From Chloroflexota bacterium (GTDB taxonomy: Bacteria > Chloroflexota > Dehalococcoidia > Lucifugimonadales > Lucifugimonadaceae), in NCBI GenBank assembly GCA_027624075.1, contig JAQBUH010000004.1, positions 52,440 to 116,439 of the forward strand: DNA of 64,000 nt, given 5' to 3'. The notes below the pieces were generated by a model. The model saw nothing but the letters and a program-made list of their open reading frames with translations, did no database searches and was not told where the DNA came from. Position 1 is the first letter of the stretch; each line of letters starts with the position of its first letter. The position numbers were made by a program, and so were the translations under genes. Shown in pieces: positions 16,918 through 25,557 of the stretch.

Positions 16918-17730
16918 TTAGAGTGCGATGCCTGTGATGTGGTAGCCGGAGCCACTGCTGACGTCGTTAGAGTAGCGCCTGTTGCCAGGCTCAAACCCGG
17001 CGTCACGGAGTGTTAGCAGCCAGGTCTCAAGCGGGAAAAGACCGTGCCGATGCCTGTCCTCCTCTACTCTCACACCTGGTCTCACACCTGGTCTCACACC
17101 GGGCACACCATTGTTCATCTCCGGTATGAAGAAGGTGAAGATCACCTCAACCTCGGTGTCATCCGGCTCCGGATCATGCACATACTCGGCGTAAGAGAGT
17201 TCGCCAGGGCTGCCCAGCTTGCAGGACAGGTTCGGCATCGGCGTGACGCCCCTCATCCAGTCTGGACCTGCGATGAACACGCCGCCCGGCTCGAGGTGAG
17301 CCCTGGCCGTCTCAAACGTGCGGCGCAGGTCATCGACGGTCAAAATGTAGGAGATGGCATCGTGAATGAGGACTGCGTCGAACTTGCGGCCCAGTCTCAT
17401 GGACCGCATATCACCGACCACGTGTTCGACGCCCGGGTTAAGCTGCTGAGAAATTTCGATCATCCGTGGAGAGATGTCTGCGGCAACGGCGTCGATAAAG
17501 CCGGTCATGTGCGACAGGTTGTTTCCGCCGCCAACGCCCAGTTCCAGCACTGTCGGACGGTACGGGCCAGGACCGCCCTGGAGGAGGTCAAAAAGCACCT
17601 CTCGCAGTTCGGCAGCCTCTTCGGCATAGTCTGCGGGCGCGCTGATCTGGGTCCACAGGTGCGCAAACTCGCCATACATCCGGTAGCCGGTCGGGTTTTC
17701 TGGCGAGGGCTCTGGCGAGTTTTCGGTCAT
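16918..17730 (-). CDS. Class I SAM-dependent methyltransferase
   Basis: 270 residues from ATG 17730 (MTENSPEPSPENPTGY). The frame stays open upstream to 18369, but that part is antisense to the dehydrogenase gene and not protein-like. SAM motifs: VLELGVGGGNNL (motif I), VAADISPRMIEIS (II), GDMRSMRLGRKFDAVLIHDAISY (III/IV) and LEPGGVFIAGPDW (post-motif). The acceptor is unknown. A perfect 12-bp tandem repeat at 17069-17104 encodes repeated VRPG in frame within a beta-hairpin region. The promoter would be shared divergently with the dehydrogenase at 17840. Confidence 0.85.
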   Translation of the reverse strand: MTENSPEPSPENPTGYRMYGEFAHLWTQISAPADYAEEAAELREVLFDLLQGGPGPYRPTVLELGVGGGNNLSHMTGFIDAVAADISPRMIEISQQLNPGVEHVVGDMRSMRLGRKFDAVLIHDAISYILTVDDLRRTFETARAHLEPGGVFIAGPDWMRGVTPMPNLSCKLGSPGELSYAEYVHDPEPDDTEVEVIFTFFIPEMNNGVPGVRPGVRPGVRVEEDRHRHGLFPLETWLLTLRDAGFEPGNRRYSNDVSSGSGYHITGIAL

Positions 17731-17839
17731 CCGGGAAAGTGTACGCCGGGGCCAGCCGACGTGTGACTCGCGCCGGAGTAGAATGCCGACCGTCCGGATG
17801 GCTGATCTATGCTGACGCCTCTCAAGACGACATCCAGCA

Positions 17840-18814
17840 ATGAGTGAGAAAAACATGCCGAACGTCCTTGTGTTTTCCGGCCCTGCGTTGCCACTGCTAA
17901 ACATGGCGGAAGAGATGAAGCCAGACGGCTGGGAGTTGAACGTCGTCATGCCGTCTAACTCAGCCGAAGAGGTCGCGGCAGGCGCGGCGAAAGCCGATTT
18001 CGCCCTTGTCTTCGGCCACGGCGTTTCAGATGCGGCGTTACGGGCCGGCAAGAACCTGAAGCTGGTGCAGCTGTGCTCCGCCGGTTTCGACGGTGTGAAC
18101 ACCACGCTGGCAGGCGAACTCGGAATTCCGGTGGCCAACAACGGCGGAGCGAACGCGATTCCTGTCGCCGAGTACGCGATGACGTTGATGTTGAGTACGC
18201 TGCGGCACGCCGTGATTGCAGACCAGGACACCCGCGCCGGCCAGTGGATGCGCGACGACCTCGACGGCCGCGACACGTGGGAACTGTTCGGCAAGACTGT
18301 CGGCATCGTGGGGGCGGGCAGGATCGGGTCGACAGTTGCGCGGCTGCTGCGCGGCTTCGAGACAAACACGCTCTACACCGACATCGTGAGGAGCGAGAAG
18401 GCTGAGAGCTACGGAGCAAAGCGCGTTGGGCTGGATGAGCTCCTGAGCGAGTCTGACATCGTTACGCTGCACACGCCGCTCGACTCCGGGACACGCGGGC
18501 TTATCGGCCGTCGAGAGCTTGGTCTGATGAAGCCGACTGCGATCTTGATCAACACATGCCGCGGGCCTGTTGTGCGTGAGGCAGACCTGATCGACGCGCT
18601 CACTGGCAAGCGGATATGGGCTGCTGGCCTGGATGTGTTCGAGCAGGAGCCGGTTGACCCTGCGAACCCGTTGCTCAAGATGGAAAACGTGGTGGTTGGG
18701 CCGCACGTCGCAGGCAAGAGCCAGGAGAGCTATCCGAGGCGGGTAAGTTTCGCGTTTGAGAATATGCGGCGAGTCTGGGACGGCGGAAAGCCGGAGAGCG
18801 TTGTGGGTGTGTAG
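17840..18814 (+). CDS. D-isomer-specific 2-hydroxyacid dehydrogenase (copy 1)
   Basis: 324 residues. NAD-binding GIVGAGRIGSTVARLL, catalytic Arg in NTCRGPVVRE, Glu in FEQEPVDP and His in GPHVAGKS match the family (phosphoglycerate, glycerate, glyoxylate and hydroxypyruvate reductases). It reduces a 2-oxoacid with NAD(P)H or the reverse. The second Met (17855) is an equally possible start. The gene opens a run of three related dehydrogenases on the plus strand, each separated by 100-290 bases, so they are probably not one tight operon. The exact substrate is unknown; no ACT domain is present, which argues against SerA. Confidence 0.9.
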   Translation: MSEKNMPNVLVFSGPALPLLNMAEEMKPDGWELNVVMPSNSAEEVAAGAAKADFALVFGHGVSDAALRAGKNLKLVQLCSAGFDGVNTTLAGELGIPVANNGGANAIPVAEYAMTLMLSTLRHAVIADQDTRAGQWMRDDLDGRDTWELFGKTVGIVGAGRIGSTVARLLRGFETNTLYTDIVRSEKAESYGAKRVGLDELLSESDIVTLHTPLDSGTRGLIGRRELGLMKPTAILINTCRGPVVREADLIDALTGKRIWAAGLDVFEQEPVDPANPLLKMENVVVGPHVAGKSQESYPRRVSFAFENMRRVWDGGKPESVVGV

Positions 18815-18914
18815 CTGTGCAGGCGCCGGGCTGCAAGACGCGGCCAGGCTGTTAACTTCAACGTCCACATCCTTGACCAGTCCTTAACCGGCAAACACAA
18901 CTGAAAGGCAACCG

Positions 18915-19985
18915 ATGGCAGCAGAAAATATCCGAGTCCTGTACCTGGGCCCAAGACGACCCGGAACCCACGACGCGTCGAACGTCGAGCAGCAGTCGCG
19001 CGCCGTGATCGAGGCCGGCGGAGAGTTCGTGCGCTACGAGGGCGACTCAGACGGGGAGTTGATCGAGGCGCTCAAGGACGCTGACGTCGCCATCAACCAG
19101 GGACACGGCTTCAAGCCGGAGTTCTTCGTCCACATGGGTAATAACGGGCGCTGCAAGGGCCTTGTCTCGTTCGGCCACGGTTACGACGCCATGGACCTGC
19201 AGTCTGCGGTCGACAACGGCGTGGTCCTGGCCAACACGGCGTCGTTCGGCACTGAAGAGGTCTCCAACCACACCATCATGATGCTGCTGGTCTGCTCCCG
19301 GAAATTCGTGCTCCAGGACAAGCTGACAAAGAGCGGGGTGTGGACGAGAGAGCACCTGCCACCGATGGGCCATATTTCAGGGCAGACGCTGGGCATCATC
19401 GGCCTCGGGAACATCGGCCGCGCAGTCGCCCGCAAGGCCCACGCATTCGGCCTGAGCGTGATCGGCTACGACCCTTTCGTGTCCTCGTGGGACGCCAAAG
19501 AGTACGGCGTTGAGATGGTGGCGACTCCAGGTGAACTTGCTCGCCGCTCCGACTACGTCTCATCGCACACGTACCTGACGGATGCGACACGTCACATGGT
19601 GGGCCGGGAGTTCATCGCGCAGATGAAGCCAACCGCCTACGTCATCAACTGCTCGCGCGGCCCTGTCGTGGACGAGGCGGAGCTGATAAAGGCGCTGCGG
19701 GAGGGGCGACTGGCAGGCGCGGGACTCGACGTGTTCGAGAAGGAGCCGGTCGACCCTGCGAACCCGCTGCTCAAGATGGACAACGTCGCTGTGACGAACC
19801 ACTACGCCTCGTATAGCGAGGTGGCGTGGGAGCGCGGCAACACGCAGCTTGGCGAGGAGGCGGTGCGGATTGCGGTTGGCCAGTGGCCAATGTCGCTGAT
19901 CAACCCGGATGTGCGCTCCACCGTCCCCCCGCGGCCGTGGCCACAGGAGTGGAAGGTGCTCCTGGCGGGGTTGGGGAAGAGCTAA
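18915..19985 (+). CDS. D-isomer-specific 2-hydroxyacid dehydrogenase (copy 2)
   Basis: 356 residues, more like copy 3 than copy 1. Rossmann motif GIIGLGNIGRAVARKAHAFG, Arg in NCSRGPVVDEAE, Glu in FEKEPVDP, and the late His in TNHYASYSEV. The usual sequence there is PHxAxxT; the substitution of PH by NH and YAS is unusual, but His is kept. AAAGG lies seven bases before ATG 18915. It probably acts on a bulkier or different 2-oxoacid from copy 1. The C-terminal tail (about 30 residues after RSTVPPRPW) is longer than usual. Confidence 0.9.
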   Translation: MAAENIRVLYLGPRRPGTHDASNVEQQSRAVIEAGGEFVRYEGDSDGELIEALKDADVAINQGHGFKPEFFVHMGNNGRCKGLVSFGHGYDAMDLQSAVDNGVVLANTASFGTEEVSNHTIMMLLVCSRKFVLQDKLTKSGVWTREHLPPMGHISGQTLGIIGLGNIGRAVARKAHAFGLSVIGYDPFVSSWDAKEYGVEMVATPGELARRSDYVSSHTYLTDATRHMVGREFIAQMKPTAYVINCSRGPVVDEAELIKALREGRLAGAGLDVFEKEPVDPANPLLKMDNVAVTNHYASYSEVAWERGNTQLGEEAVRIAVGQWPMSLINPDVRSTVPPRPWPQEWKVLLAGLGKS

Positions 19986-20273
19986 CCGGGCGGTTACTGG
20001 CGAGACATCCTGGCGCGGCAGAGCTAATGGTGGCGATGGCGGGAAGCTCGGACGGCTGAAGCTTCGCCGGTCCGGCGCATGTCTCGCGCTACGCAGCCCC
20101 ACGCGGTGATGACAGCGCCGTTCGGTAGCGCTAAGTTATCGGACAAGCCCGTCGCAGCGGCTTCGTGAAAACCAAATATGTCTGTTACGGATTGTTCCCA
20201 GGGTCCGTGCGCATGGCCAGACGGCCGTATCGCGCCGCATATGCAACAGCGCTGAATAAGGAGAGTGTTCCAG

Positions 20274-21305
20274 ATGGCACGACAGAAGGTGGTTGTACTC
20301 GGCGGCGATGTCAACGATCCGCTTGAGCACGAGCGCGCCGAGATGGCCGACCTCGACGTCGAGTTCATCCTTGTTAATCCGGCGAGCGAGGGCGAGGCGA
20401 TGGAGGCGGTGAAGGAGGCCGACGCGGTGATGATGCGCGGCAACTGGGGCACTGAGCAGGTGATCAAGGCAACGGACCACTGCAAGGTGCTTGCGGTCTA
20501 CTCGCACGGCTTCAACCACATCGACGTTGACGCCTGCACAGACAAAGGCATCATCCTCACAAACGGCGCCGGAATGTGCGCTGAGGAGGTGTCGAACCAG
20601 GCGGTCACGATGATCCTCGCCCTGAACCGCCAGATCGTCCAGACGACGAACGATCTGCGCAAGGGCATCTGGGATGCGTCGAGGGCGCGGCCCATTGGCG
20701 CAATCGACGAAGAGACGCTCGGCATCGTCGGCTTCGGTAACATCGGCCGCCAGGTGGCCCGCAAACTTGGCCTCGGCTGGCGCATGAAGACGCTGGTGTT
20801 CGATCCGTACGCGCCGCCGTGGATTATCAAGGAGTACAACACCGAGCAGGTGTTCAGCATCAACGAGCTGTTCGAGCGCTCCGACTACATCTCGGTGCAG
20901 GTGCCGCTGAACCGCGAGACGTACCACATGATCGGCAAGGAGCAGTTCAACGTGATGAAGCCGTCCGCGTTCTTCGTGAATGTGTGCCGCGGCTCCGTTG
21001 TGAACGAGCCAGAGTTGATCGATGCGCTCAGAGCCGGAAAGTTGCGTGGCGCCGGTCTCGATGTGTTCGAGCAGGAGCCTGCAGATCCCGCAAACCCGCT
21101 GTTCCAGATGAATAACGTCATTACAGCGCCGCACCTGGCAGGCTCATCTGTCAGGTCAGCCTGGTTGAGCAGGCAGAGAGCGTCGCAGCAGGTGGCCGCT
21201 GTTCTGCGAGGCGACTGGCCGACTGCCGCCCAGAACCCCGAGGTTGCGGCCTCCATACCGGCGATGAGTCGCATGCGCGGCTCAGAGGGCAAGGTCACCG
21301 GCTGA
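20274..21305 (+). CDS. D-isomer-specific 2-hydroxyacid dehydrogenase (copy 3)
   Basis: 343 residues from ATG 20274, chosen over GTG 20265 because AAGGAG (20258-20263) lies ten bases before the ATG and would be too close to the GTG. Motifs: GIVGFGNIGRQVARKLG, NVCRGSVVNEPE (catalytic Arg), FEQEPADP (Glu) and APHLAGSS (His). It shares FDPYAPPWIIKEY with copy 2 (YDPFVSSWDAKEY), indicating a common origin of the two. Role: oxidation or reduction of 2-hydroxyacids; substrate unknown. Confidence 0.9.
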   Translation: MARQKVVVLGGDVNDPLEHERAEMADLDVEFILVNPASEGEAMEAVKEADAVMMRGNWGTEQVIKATDHCKVLAVYSHGFNHIDVDACTDKGIILTNGAGMCAEEVSNQAVTMILALNRQIVQTTNDLRKGIWDASRARPIGAIDEETLGIVGFGNIGRQVARKLGLGWRMKTLVFDPYAPPWIIKEYNTEQVFSINELFERSDYISVQVPLNRETYHMIGKEQFNVMKPSAFFVNVCRGSVVNEPELIDALRAGKLRGAGLDVFEQEPADPANPLFQMNNVITAPHLAGSSVRSAWLSRQRASQQVAAVLRGDWPTAAQNPEVAASIPAMSRMRGSEGKVTG

Positions 21306-21422
21306 CATTGCCCTCTTGACCTGATCATCAGCCCTTTGGCTCGTTCGAAGCGGGCCAATCGTTGATTTCTGTTGGGTGTAATCCCCGATTCGGTGTTTTG
21401 TGCCCGAAATCACAATTGAGGG

Positions 21423-21974
21423 ATGAGATTCTTCAGGTCCAAGAAGGTGGCCACCGATGTCGGCATCGTTGCCGCAGTCGGGCTGTTCTTCGTCGCCGGA
21501 ATCTTCTTTGAGTCGAAGCGCGCTGGCGGACGCGTCCCGCAGGTAATCAGTGACGTGGGCGCTGTCTCCGTTCCCACGCCTGATGCCAGTAGCGAGCCTG
21601 ACAGCCCTCGCAGCATGGACGGGGTTTCCCCGGCCGCTGTCGCAGACGGCGCCGCGAGTGGCGCACTTGAGCCGACGCCCAGGCCAGCTCTGCCGGGGAC
21701 GCCTGATCCGGAGGCTGTCGGGAAGCAGGTATTTCTTGAAATCAGCGGCATCGAGAACGAGTCGGTCATTGACGCATCGACGGTGACCATCGTCGGCGCA
21801 ACCACTCCCGATGCCCTTCTCTCTGTCAACGGTCAGGCCGTTACGGTGGAACTGGACGGCTCGTTCACCATCGATCTTGAACTGGAGCCCGGGCCGAACT
21901 TCATCGAGTTCGTCTCCAGCAACCTGAGGGGCCAGGAGACAAGCAGAGTTTTCAGCGTTGTTTCCATCCAGTAA
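21423..21974 (+). CDS. Membrane-anchored protein with bacterial Ig-like domain
   Basis: 183 residues. A single N-terminal transmembrane anchor (about 13-30, VGIVAAVGLFFVAGIFF) is followed by an acidic Pro/Ser/Ala-rich linker (about 35-105) and a beta-rich C-terminal domain (about 108-183) with VTIVGATTPDALLSVNGQAVTVELDGSFTIDLELEPGPNFIEFVS. This strand pattern is typical of bacterial Ig-like/glucodextranase B-type domains used in cell-surface proteins. The protein would face outward. The short gene after it (21988) follows closely and may be co-transcribed. Confidence 0.72.
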   Translation: MRFFRSKKVATDVGIVAAVGLFFVAGIFFESKRAGGRVPQVISDVGAVSVPTPDASSEPDSPRSMDGVSPAAVADGAASGALEPTPRPALPGTPDPEAVGKQVFLEISGIENESVIDASTVTIVGATTPDALLSVNGQAVTVELDGSFTIDLELEPGPNFIEFVSSNLRGQETSRVFSVVSIQ

Positions 21975-21987
21975 GGACCACTCGACC

Positions 21988-22288
21988 ATGACACACCCGT
22001 CAACTCCGGCCGCGACTACAGCGAATCCCGAGCATCGTCTCAGAGTCAACCTGATTGCCCGCGCCTCAAGACGCAGGCAGCGGTGGGACGCCAGGACCTG
22101 TGCCGTTTACCATCAAAGGGTTCGTGAAGTCTTTCGACGGAGATGTCATCGTCTTTGACGGCGTCACGCTTCCGAAGAGTGCTGGCTTCGCTCTCCCTGA
22201 AGGCGTGGCAGAAGGGTCAGAGGTCGACCTCGTGTTCACCATCGCAGAGGATGGAAGCGTCGTGCTGACGGAAGTCCTGGCGCGGTAA
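21988..22288 (+). pseudogene. Small protein gene, probably frameshifted (DUF5666-like domain)
   Basis: ATG 21988 has AAGGA (21973-21977) ten bases upstream and opens MTHPSTPAATTANPEHRLRVN, but this frame soon loses protein character. The domain-like part lies one frame over (22055-22288, 77 residues): PGPVPFTIKGFVKSFDGDVIVFDGVTLPKSAGFALPEGVAEGSEVDLVFTIAEDGSVV, a small beta barrel of the type seen in DUF5666. That frame has a TGA just before 22055 and only a TTG start. A one-base indel near 22046-22060 would join both parts into about 100 residues. If there is no frameshift, the gene is 22055-22288 with TTG start. Confidence 0.5.
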
Positions 22289-22358
22289 CCGACTCACTGA
22301 CAACCACATGATTTCTGTCGAGGAAATCAGGCACATCGCACGGACTCACTGGGCGAAC

Positions 22359-22781
22359 TCACCGGGCGTTACTTGCCCGCACCGCATCCACCGACTCTGA
22401 GATCAGCTCCTTCAGAGCCGCGATGTCCACATCGGCCAGGCTTTTGAGATAGAGGCAGGACTTGCCCGTCCTGTGCTTGCCAGGCCGGGCCAGCAATTCG
22501 TCGTAGCGCCCGAAGCCCTCCATGATGTAAACGGTGAGGTTCTGTTTGCGCGGCGAAAAACCGGTCAGGAACCACTCGCCGCTCTGACCCGACGCATACG
22601 TGTAGCTATACTTGCCGAAGCCGACGATGCCAGTGCCCCACATGGCGCCGTCGTCACCGGTCGCACCCTTCATTAGAGAGCGAAGGGTTAGACAGTCTGC
22701 TCGGCGTGTCTCTGGCTCAACGGCGGAGATGAACTCGTCGACGCTTGCCCTGTTCTTCTTCGTCTTTAGCTCGTATGCCAC
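22359..22781 (-). CDS. DUF1801 domain protein
   Basis: 140 residues from GTG 22781, which has GGAGG seven bases upstream. Pattern: SVDEFISAVEPETRRADCLTLRSLMKGATGDDGAMWGTGIVGFGKYSYTYASG...WFLTGFSPRKQNLTVYIM..., then KSCLYLKSLADVDIAALKELI, matching DUF1801 (YdhG/YjbR-like fold, sometimes called iron-chaperone-like). Its biochemical role is unsettled. It begins 17 bases after the stop of the CehA/McbA-type gene on the same strand, so the two form a small operon. Confidence 0.85.
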   Translation of the reverse strand: MAYELKTKKNRASVDEFISAVEPETRRADCLTLRSLMKGATGDDGAMWGTGIVGFGKYSYTYASGQSGEWFLTGFSPRKQNLTVYIMEGFGRYDELLARPGKHRTGKSCLYLKSLADVDIAALKELISESVDAVRASNAR

Positions 22782-22798
22782 TCGGCGCCTCCGGCTAA

Positions 22799-24265
22799 TC
22801 ACCTCAAGAGCTTCCTGTAGAACTCCTGCCCCGCCCGGTGCAGGTCCAGCACCTCGGCGCGCTGGGTGTCTGTATAGAACTTGCCCTTCTTGCTGACCCA
22901 GTCAATCGCCTCATCGATCCGGTCAACGAAGTACTTCGCAGACAGTGACCGCGAGGTGGCAGGTGTGCCCGGCCCCTGGACGTAGACGGGCGAGGTGTGC
23001 GCCCAGATAGGCTGGTTGAATGAGTCCCGGCGGCCGCTCGCAACGCGCGCCGCGATCCAGCCATCGGATTCGACCTGCACATCCGCCTCGAACACGCCGT
23101 TGCCTTCACGCGCGTCTCTGCGGGCCACGACGACGCCGTTCGAGACGATCTCGACCCGCTGGACCTCGTAGTGAGACTGCCATGCGACCCGCGCCTGCAG
23201 CGTGCGGCCGCGGGAAACCTCGACCGTCTCACCGGGCGCGGCGTCACCCACGCTGAAGTACAGCGCAGGCCCGTTCGTGATGAATGTCCGGCCTGCCTTG
23301 ACCGACTCCATCCACGGCTCGTACTCGAACTCAGCGCTTCCCTGCGCATAGACACGGTTCGCGGAGGATACGAACCAGTCTGAGCCGGTTGAGGCGGGAA
23401 GTTTGATGCCACAGTTGAGCATGTGGTACCAGAGGTCGTACTCGACATCGTTCCAGTAAGGGTCGAAGAGATTGATCGCATGCAGCTTCCCAAGGGCTGC
23501 GGCGACCGGCGCCTCCATCCCGCGGCCGTTGTGACACCAGATCACAAGGCCTCCCTGCGCCGCAGCGTCGTCACACACGTAAGACAGCGGCGGATAGTCG
23601 GGGCTGAACGGATCGATCAGCAACCCTCGCGACACCGGCTCGACGATGTTGCGGATGTTCAGCAGCATCACGTGGCCGTAGCCAATGTCGTGCGGATTGT
23701 CCGGGTCGTGGTTGTGCCGGGACTCCTCACCGGACTGCACATGATGATGGGTGTCCGTGAACTCCGTCAGCACACCCGGCGGATACTTGTTCGTGGCGTA
23801 GCCCAGGTCCCAGCGTTTCAGGACGGAAACGGCCGTCATGCGCAGGTTCTCGACCCGTGAGTCGTAGGCAAGACGGCGGTCGGGGTCGGTCTCCTTTTCA
23901 TCGTAGTGGATGTGCGTGTTGCCGGGATGCCAGCCGCGCTCAGGCAGGTCTCCCCATCGCTCCAACTGAACGTCCAGGGCGATGTCGCCTGACCGGGCTG
24001 TTCCGGCCGTACCGCCGGACCCGGCCTCGACCGTCTGCCGCCACGGCGTGAACTCGGTGCCTCGCTCCACAAGGACCTGGGAGTAGCCGCGCGGCGCGTC
24101 CACTGAGAACTGCCCGTCCGAGTAGAAGAACGGCTCGCCCGGCCCGCGCTTCCACATGGCGCCGTCCGGGGCGATCGGCTCGCCTGCCGGGCCAATCACC
24201 TGGACTCTGGCCTGCACGATCTCGCCCGTCTTTGCGTCCCGTATCTCACCCGTGACTCTTGGCAT
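22799..24265 (-). CDS. CehA/McbA family metallohydrolase
   Basis: 488 residues. An N-terminal carboxypeptidase-regulatory-like beta domain (about 1-105, VTGEIRDAKTGEIVQARVQVIGP) precedes a PHP-type metal domain with GNTHIHYDEKETD (metal-binding His pair), TDTHHHVQSGEE, VIWCHNGRG and GSDWF. CehA and McbA hydrolyse aryl carbamates, but most family members have unknown substrates. GGAG seven bases before ATG 24265 supports the start. No signal peptide is visible. Confidence 0.83.
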   Translation of the reverse strand: MPRVTGEIRDAKTGEIVQARVQVIGPAGEPIAPDGAMWKRGPGEPFFYSDGQFSVDAPRGYSQVLVERGTEFTPWRQTVEAGSGGTAGTARSGDIALDVQLERWGDLPERGWHPGNTHIHYDEKETDPDRRLAYDSRVENLRMTAVSVLKRWDLGYATNKYPPGVLTEFTDTHHHVQSGEESRHNHDPDNPHDIGYGHVMLLNIRNIVEPVSRGLLIDPFSPDYPPLSYVCDDAAAQGGLVIWCHNGRGMEAPVAAALGKLHAINLFDPYWNDVEYDLWYHMLNCGIKLPASTGSDWFVSSANRVYAQGSAEFEYEPWMESVKAGRTFITNGPALYFSVGDAAPGETVEVSRGRTLQARVAWQSHYEVQRVEIVSNGVVVARRDAREGNGVFEADVQVESDGWIAARVASGRRDSFNQPIWAHTSPVYVQGPGTPATSRSLSAKYFVDRIDEAIDWVSKKGKFYTDTQRAEVLDLHRAGQEFYRKLLR

Positions 24266-24415
24266 ATGCCGCTCCGTGGGGTTCCATGCGTCTTTAGGCC
24301 GCGACAGGGTACCGCTTCAGCGATGTTCTGTGACGGCTTTGCAGACTGCCTTGTGTCACCGGGTTCAGGCTGAGTTAAGCCGGCTATCGGCAGGCCAGCC
24401 CGGCCGCGACGCAGG

Positions 24416-25252
24416 CTACGCGCCGAGTGCGCGGGCAATCAGCACCGCCGTCCCAAGCAGGGCGACGTACACGATGAACGGTCTGAACGAACGGGTCCGC
24501 AGGACCCTCATCAGCCATGCGATAGCCAGATAGCCCGTTCCGAACGAGATGGCGGCGCCGAGCATGATCAGTCCCCACGGCCGGCCTGAAACGCCTTCCG
24601 CACTGATGACGTCTATCAGCAGGAACACGCCTGACCCGCCGATTGCCGGCACCGCGAGTAAGAACGAAAGCCTCGCCGCCGCGTCCCGGCTCAGGTTGCC
24701 CAACATCCCGCCAGCCATCGTGGAACCCGCCCTGGACACCCCCGGAATGACCGCTACGGCCTGGAAGAGGCCGGCCAGCGTGGTGTCACGCCATGTCGCG
24801 TCAGCCAGGCGCTTGGTACGTGCGCCGAAGACCTCTGCGAGAGTCAGCAGGCCCGCAGTGGCGAGAAGCGAGATTGCGACGGTCTCTGGCTTCCGAAGCG
24901 AGCTTTCCAGGGAGCTCTGCAGTACCAGTCCAAGCGCCGCAACGGGAATAGTGGCGATCACTATGAGCGCCAGCAGCCTCCGTGCGGGAACGCTGGCGCT
25001 GGTTTCCCCGTCCTCCATCAGGAACACCGCGCCGCCGCTGAAACAGCCGCTGGCTAGAGTTATCCAGGTGCGCCGGAAGTAGATAATCACCGCTGCCAGG
25101 GTGCCGAGATGGACCGCCGCGTCGAACACCAGGCCCTGGTCCGGCCAGTTGAAGATCCATGAGCTCAACACGAGGTGGCCGGAACTGCTGATGGGCAGGA
25201 ACTCGGTGACACCCTGCACTATCGCAAGGATGATCGCCTGTTCTACAGACAT
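24416..25252 (-). CDS. uppP: Undecaprenyl-diphosphatase
   Basis: 278 residues, polytopic membrane protein. The UppP/BacA signature is clear: AIVQGVTEFLPISSSGHLVL near the N-terminus (Glu and the PISSSGH motif) and VIPGVSRAGSTMAGG in the middle (PGxSRSG type, catalytic Arg/Ser). It dephosphorylates undecaprenyl diphosphate to recycle the lipid carrier for cell-wall glycan export, and its activity can give bacitracin tolerance. A cell wall or exported glycan is therefore implied. It is monocistronic by spacing. Confidence 0.95.
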   Translation of the reverse strand: MSVEQAIILAIVQGVTEFLPISSSGHLVLSSWIFNWPDQGLVFDAAVHLGTLAAVIIYFRRTWITLASGCFSGGAVFLMEDGETSASVPARRLLALIVIATIPVAALGLVLQSSLESSLRKPETVAISLLATAGLLTLAEVFGARTKRLADATWRDTTLAGLFQAVAVIPGVSRAGSTMAGGMLGNLSRDAAARLSFLLAVPAIGGSGVFLLIDVISAEGVSGRPWGLIMLGAAISFGTGYLAIAWLMRVLRTRSFRPFIVYVALLGTAVLIARALGA

Positions 25253-25557
25253 GCTTTTCTCACTGCGTTCGTGGAGCCGCCTGCAGTCGATGACGGTGGC
25301 AATTGCGGCGCCGGGACAGGGACCGAAGGAGATTTCTCAAGCAGACATGTAACGATTGTGGTTGTCCCGGAGAGGCAATTTGAGATTCGCAGGGTGATTC
25401 GTCCGAACCGGCAGGCTCACATTGTGCCGAGCGTTGGCCTCTGATGGGATGCGGTACAACACCCAATAATCGCGAATACAATCCTACTGCCCTGGTCCTC
25501 AACGGCCCGTCTGCGCGGCAAACGGCCGAATCGCAACACAAGTTCCTGGAAACACAC
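25253..25557. other. Divergent intergenic region uppP / enolase-superfamily gene
   Basis: 305 bases holding both promoters. TACAAT around 25486-25491 is a reasonable -10 for the plus-strand gene, but no matching -35 is seen. The plus frame of the enolase gene is open from 25444, but the first 38 residues are not conserved-looking, so I treat this part as untranslated. Nothing else is apparent. Confidence 0.4.

Noticed and set aside
17731..18369. N-terminal extension of the methyltransferase frame
   Set aside because: It is antisense to the dehydrogenase at 17840 and has a Ser/Arg/Pro-rich shadow composition; ATG 17730 gives a normal methyltransferase.
20136..21134. 332-residue minus-strand frame
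   Set aside because: Antisense shadow of the third dehydrogenase; His/Arg/Val-rich.
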